NCBI RefSeq assembly: GCF_006088715.1
Contig: NZ_CP030772.1
Span: 62,001-126,000, forward strand
Direction of reading: 5' to 3'
Source of the DNA: Streptomyces sp. YIM 121038
GTDB lineage: Bacteria; Actinomycetota; Actinomycetes; Streptomycetales; Streptomycetaceae
Length of the DNA stretch: 64,000 bases
The position numbers were made by a program, and so were the translations under genes. This document shows positions 60,803-64,000 of the stretch, in pieces. The notes beneath the pieces are model-generated. The model searched no databases, was not told the DNA's origin, and saw nothing but the letters and a program-made list of their open reading frames with translations. How positions within the stretch are numbered: position 1 is the first letter of the stretch; the number at the start of each line of letters is the position of its first letter.

Positions 60803-63367
60803 ATGGCCGAGGGCGCGCTGCTGCTGGTCACCGATGCGGACAACGTGGACGCGATCCGCAGCCGCGAGGCCGCCCGCGGCGTTCTGGCCCCCTCTTCGGC
60901 GTCCGAACTGGACGCCGCGCGCGGCGCGCTGATCGCGGACTGGCCCGCCTCCGATCCCGAATCCACCGCGGCGCCGGAATGGGGCCGTGATGAGGCGGCG
61001 GAGCACGGACCAGCGGAGCCCATGGGCGAACCGCGCCTGGTTGAGGGCCTGTTCGATGAGGATCACCACATCTGGGCGAAGGCCTTCGTTCTCCAAGGAT
61101 GGAGCGCGGTCTTGCCGCGCGCCGCATCCTGGTTGCTCGCCTGCATTGCCGAGCTTGAACTCGAGGGGATGCGGGGCGACCCACGGGTACTGGGGAACTC
61201 GGTCGGTGCCATCGCCCAGTTCGTCTCGCGCTACGGCGGCTGGGACGCCTCGGTGTGGGTCATGGAGGAGACGGCGGCACTGGCGCCGCCGAAGGACACC
61301 GAGCTGCGCCGCGCCTGGCTTCCCACGGTCCTCGAATCCGGCGAACCGACAACACTCCGCCGCCTGCTGGGCACCCTGGTCACGGCCGGTCTCATCGAGG
61401 TCGGCTCCGACGGGCAGTGGAAGTTGAACCCGCTGCCGCCGACGGTTCCTGCTCCGCCGGCCGAGCTGCTGGGAGCGGTTCAGGGGACGGCGGTTCAAGG
61501 CTGCTTGCTGGAACGCTCCTACGACCTGGGGTCCGCGGTGATCACCGTGACCTGGGAAGAGCTCGCCGCCGACCTCAAGCTGCCGTGGGAGCAGGTGCGC
61601 GAGCAGGCCATCGGGCACGTGCAGGCGCCACATTGCCCGTTGATCCCGCTCGACGGCACGCCGCTCGCCAAGACGGGGGAGACGGAGCCGGTGCGGTGGC
61701 GCATCGACTGGGTGGCGGCCCGGCTCGACGGCCTGGTCAACGTGCACGACCACCTTCAGCTCGTCCACGACGGCCAGCCGATCACCTGGCACGGTGACGC
61801 GCTGCCGGTCCTCGGTCCGCGCGACACCCCGTCGCTCAGCCACATCATGGGCTCCTGGATGGAGTTCAACCGCGCCGAGGACCGAGCGGACGAACACGGT
61901 GCCGGTGAAAGCCTGTTGGAGTTCTGCGGGTCACCGGTCGGCATGGCCAAGGCTCTCAAGACCTACGATGCCGCCACCCTGCGGCGCCTGGCGGTGGGCA
62001 CCCCCACCCCCGAGTACACGGCACGGGCCGAGCAGATCTACGGCCCGGTGATCTGGCGCCAGCTGTCCGACCTGGTGGACGCGGACCTGTCCAGCGCCAC
62101 CGACGAGGGTGCACTCATCGTGGGAAAGCCGGCCCCGCCCGCGCGCACCCCCTTCGGCCTCCCGGAAACCTTCGGCACCCAGATCGCCCTGACCACCAGC
62201 GTCGCCACCCGCATCAACCAGGACTTCGCGGATCCCGGCGTGGCCGACGACCGCCTGGACGCTGCGATGCGCCCCGTCTTCGAACACGACATGCGCGTCC
62301 TCACGGTCGGCGGGCGGTGGGGCGACCCCCAGCAGCGCACCGAACCGGCAGCACCGGGCGACGCCATCGCCCTGCGCGCCCTCACCCTGGGCGCGGTGAT
62401 CGGCCAGAACGCGCTGGCCGACTCCGCCAACGGGCTCCGCGGCGAGGGCATCGCCCTGGACAGCCGCGCGTACGCCAGCACGGGCCTGGGCGCCGCCTGC
62501 GCCAGCATCGGACATGCCCTCGCCGACGCCGTGCCCTTCTACATCCCCACCGCCACCTGCGCCGGCGTCGCCGACAGCACCCCGCCCCAGGGCGAGGCCC
62601 TCGACGACATCCGCCTGCCCTTCCGCTCCTGCCTGCTCGCCCTCGGCGCCCCGCTGCATCTGAAGTCGCGCAGCGGCCTGTGGCACCCCCGCCTCGCCCA
62701 CCTCCTCGAGACCGCTCCCAGCGGCCTGCCCGTAGACAACGCGGTGGCGGCTGCCGAGACGCGCGGCCAAGGCCTCGCCATCAACCTGGCCTCGCCGCCG
62801 CCCCCGGTGCCGGTCGTGAACGCTGTCTACGCCCGCGGCGCGTTCATCGACGGACTGGTCCTGCTCGCCGACGAAGACGGGCAGCTCGCCGACGAGATGA
62901 TCTGGCTGCTGCGCATCCCCGGCACCAGCCGCACCACCCTCACCCGCGCCGCACTGCCCGGATGGCGCTCCCTGTCCACCCTGGCGGACACCGTCACCAA
63001 CCTGGCTGCCGCCCTGGCCTGGGCCTCGTGGAACACCCCCGAGCCCACCGAACTCCCCACCCGCCGCCCGACCGCAGCCACCGCCCGGCAAGAACGCCAA
63101 GGACTCCTCGGCGGCGTACGGGTCCTGTCCCTAACCCGCGGCTCCCGCAGCGACGACGCTCCGCGGGAGGACGGCGTCGGTACCGAGACGGGCCGCCGTC
63201 TGGCGCCTCACCTTCGGCGAGGGCACTGGCGCCGCTCCCGCATCGGGCCCCGCACCGACTGGGACGGCACCTACCGCAACGCCTGGATCCCGCCCACCGT
63301 CGTCAACGCCGCCCTCGGCTCCATCCAGGGACAACGCGTGTACCGCATCCCCGAACCCCGCACGTAG
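60803..63367 (+). CDS. Large hypothetical protein with APHLRRGH C-terminal motif
   Basis: The product is 854 aa from the ATG at 60803; GATGAGG lies about 14 bp upstream, which is far for a ribosome site. Residues about 65-200 are helical, with an HTH-like LGTLVTAGLIEVGSDGQW near 190. The remainder is mixed. The end, APHLRRGHWRRSRIGPR then WIPPTVVNAAL, matches the tail of the 33.0-34.1 kb protein. It is in the same frame as the preceding ORF, separated by a single TGA. The function is unknown. Confidence 0.65.
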   Translation: MAEGALLLVTDADNVDAIRSREAARGVLAPSSASELDAARGALIADWPASDPESTAAPEWGRDEAAEHGPAEPMGEPRLVEGLFDEDHHIWAKAFVLQGWSAVLPRAASWLLACIAELELEGMRGDPRVLGNSVGAIAQFVSRYGGWDASVWVMEETAALAPPKDTELRRAWLPTVLESGEPTTLRRLLGTLVTAGLIEVGSDGQWKLNPLPPTVPAPPAELLGAVQGTAVQGCLLERSYDLGSAVITVTWEELAADLKLPWEQVREQAIGHVQAPHCPLIPLDGTPLAKTGETEPVRWRIDWVAARLDGLVNVHDHLQLVHDGQPITWHGDALPVLGPRDTPSLSHIMGSWMEFNRAEDRADEHGAGESLLEFCGSPVGMAKALKTYDAATLRRLAVGTPTPEYTARAEQIYGPVIWRQLSDLVDADLSSATDEGALIVGKPAPPARTPFGLPETFGTQIALTTSVATRINQDFADPGVADDRLDAAMRPVFEHDMRVLTVGGRWGDPQQRTEPAAPGDAIALRALTLGAVIGQNALADSANGLRGEGIALDSRAYASTGLGAACASIGHALADAVPFYIPTATCAGVADSTPPQGEALDDIRLPFRSCLLALGAPLHLKSRSGLWHPRLAHLLETAPSGLPVDNAVAAAETRGQGLAINLASPPPPVPVVNAVYARGAFIDGLVLLADEDGQLADEMIWLLRIPGTSRTTLTRAALPGWRSLSTLADTVTNLAAALAWASWNTPEPTELPTRRPTAATARQERQGLLGGVRVLSLTRGSRSDDAPREDGVGTETGRRLAPHLRRGHWRRSRIGPRTDWDGTYRNAWIPPTVVNAALGSIQGQRVYRIPEPRT

Positions 63368-63394
63368 CACGTCCGCGTCCACACCTCGAAAGCG

Positions 63395-63434
63395 GAATTG
63401 CGATGAGCGTAATCCATTGTGCTCATCGCAATTC
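63395..63434. promoter_or_regulatory. 14-bp perfect inverted repeat
   Basis: GAATTGCGATGAGC (63395-63408), 12-base centre, GCTCATCGCAATTC (63421-63434). It is AT-richer than its surroundings and ends 18 bp before the next ATG. That suits an operator for the downstream HTH protein better than a terminator. Confidence 0.55.
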
Positions 63435-63452
63435 TGGCGCATGCTGTTCGGC

Positions 63453-63893
63453 ATGAGCGTATTCACCGACATCGCCGCGATCTGCCACCCGATGCCTGCT
63501 CCTGGGGACGTGCCCGACGACGTCTTCAACGACGTCTGTCACTCCGTCCAGGCCGAGCGGGACGAGATGATCCGCAACCTCGAAGCCGCCGCGGATGCGG
63601 ACTGGGAGGAGCACGAGCCGCTGCTCTCGGCGATCGGCATGGCCCGCTACCGCAAGTCGCAGGCCGAGGACGAGATCCGCCGGCTGGTCGCCTACGGGCG
63701 GGAGTTCGCCCGCCCCCGCCCCTACAAACTCGCCGACCTCGCTGCCGCCTCCGGCATGTCCATCTCCGGAATCCGCACCGCCTACGGTCATGGCGAAGTC
63801 GCGGCCGTGGAGCACGCCCTCGGCCGCACCACCCGGGAGGACTGGAGGGCGACCTCGCCGGACGACCCGGCCGACGAGGAGGGCGCATCGTGA
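63453..63893 (+). CDS. HTH-containing hypothetical regulator
   Basis: The 146-aa protein is read from the ATG at 63453. An in-frame ATG at 63417 falls inside the inverted repeat. A charged helical body precedes an HTH-like stretch YKLADLAAASGMSISGIRTAY (about 97-117). It may bind the palindrome upstream and regulate its own gene. The stop overlaps a possible GTG of the next frame. Confidence 0.6.
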   Translation: MSVFTDIAAICHPMPAPGDVPDDVFNDVCHSVQAERDEMIRNLEAAADADWEEHEPLLSAIGMARYRKSQAEDEIRRLVAYGREFARPRPYKLADLAAASGMSISGIRTAYGHGEVAAVEHALGRTTREDWRATSPDDPADEEGAS

Positions 63894-64000
63894 CCCAGCG
63901 CCACTCGGCCACCAGGACGACGCGGATAAAGAAGGGCCGCGCGTGGGCAACGCGGGCGACCTCATCCGGCGGCGCAGCGGAGTTCCGCGCTCGCCTCCAC
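63890..64000 (+). CDS. Possible gene start, cut by window end
   Basis: The GTG at 63890 overlaps the previous stop (GTGA), and the frame stays open for 37 codons to the window end. The product so far is basic (VTQRHSATRTTRIKKGRAW). It is too short to assign. Confidence 0.3.
   Translation, partial: MTQRHSATRTTRIKKGRAWATRATSSGGAAEFRARLH

Noticed and set aside
63398..63426. Possible twelfth shared promoter (TTGCGA, 17 bp)
   Set aside because: The hexamer 17 bp downstream is GCTCAT, not a TA-type -10, and the sequence is explained by the inverted repeat.
1..64000. CRISPR array, rRNA or tRNA genes, linear-plasmid telomere repeats
   Set aside because: I looked for regularly spaced short repeats, tRNA cloverleaf sequence and terminal palindromes and saw none. 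The only regular repeats are the dispersed promoters.

Overview
The base composition (GC-rich, strong GC bias at codon third positions), the GTG starts, the gene families and a complete lasso-peptide locus point to an actinobacterium, most likely Streptomyces or a close relative. There are no rRNA, tRNA or housekeeping genes. A mating-pair/type IV secretion gene set, ParB, several recombinases and many plasmid/phage-type unknowns suggest a large conjugative plasmid or integrative conjugative element rather than core chromosome. Neither a relaxase nor a replication initiator is visible, so the element extends beyond the window.

Layout. (1) 0.1-9.6 kb, + strand: a tightly packed transfer operon of the Tn916/TcpC type (TcpC-like, two small membrane proteins including TcpE-like, VirB4-like ATPase, large polytopic membrane protein, membrane-anchored SLT + NlpC/P60 wall hydrolase). 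(2) 9.8-11.3 kb, - strand: a P-loop ATPase. (3) 11.7-23.4 kb, + strand: a second operon opening with the same upstream motif as operon 1. It carries the coupling-protein ATPase, a replication-relaxation-type protein, ParB, a DUF4417-like protein and then three tandem glutamine-synthetase-fold amidoligases, ending at a perfect 22-bp terminator hairpin. (4) 23.5-25.0 kb, - strand: a class II glutamine amidotransferase and a gamma-glutamylcyclotransferase-fold protein, which complete a predicted amidoligase/peptide-modification system. (5) 25.2-45.7 kb: an array of short transcription units on the + strand. They encode a GP88-like protein, tandem-HTH proteins, a PglX-like methylase that seems cut short, two methylase-like proteins without a catalytic NPPY motif, a YgjP-type metallopeptidase, a T4 Rnl1-type RNA ligase and zinc-finger proteins. 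(6) 45.7-49.6 kb: a tyrosine recombinase / HTH / recombinase-like trio. (7) 49.7-56.6 kb: a lasso-peptide locus with regulator, 43-aa precursor, cyclase, fused RRE-peptidase and ABC exporter. (8) 56.7-64 kb: conserved plasmid-type unknowns, one of which appears split by an in-frame stop.

The most striking unlabelled signal is a promoter unit with -35 TTGCGT (usually preceded by GGGTA), exactly 17 bp, and a TA-type -10. I find eleven copies between 11.3 and 43.5 kb. They head nearly every unit of the accessory array, the amidotransferase/GGCT unit and the ATPase gene. In three places the -35 element is also the stop of the preceding gene, so the upstream proteins all end in Gly-Ile-Ala. The array therefore looks like modular cassettes with one shared promoter, under common control, and it could be a plasmid leading (early-expressed) region.
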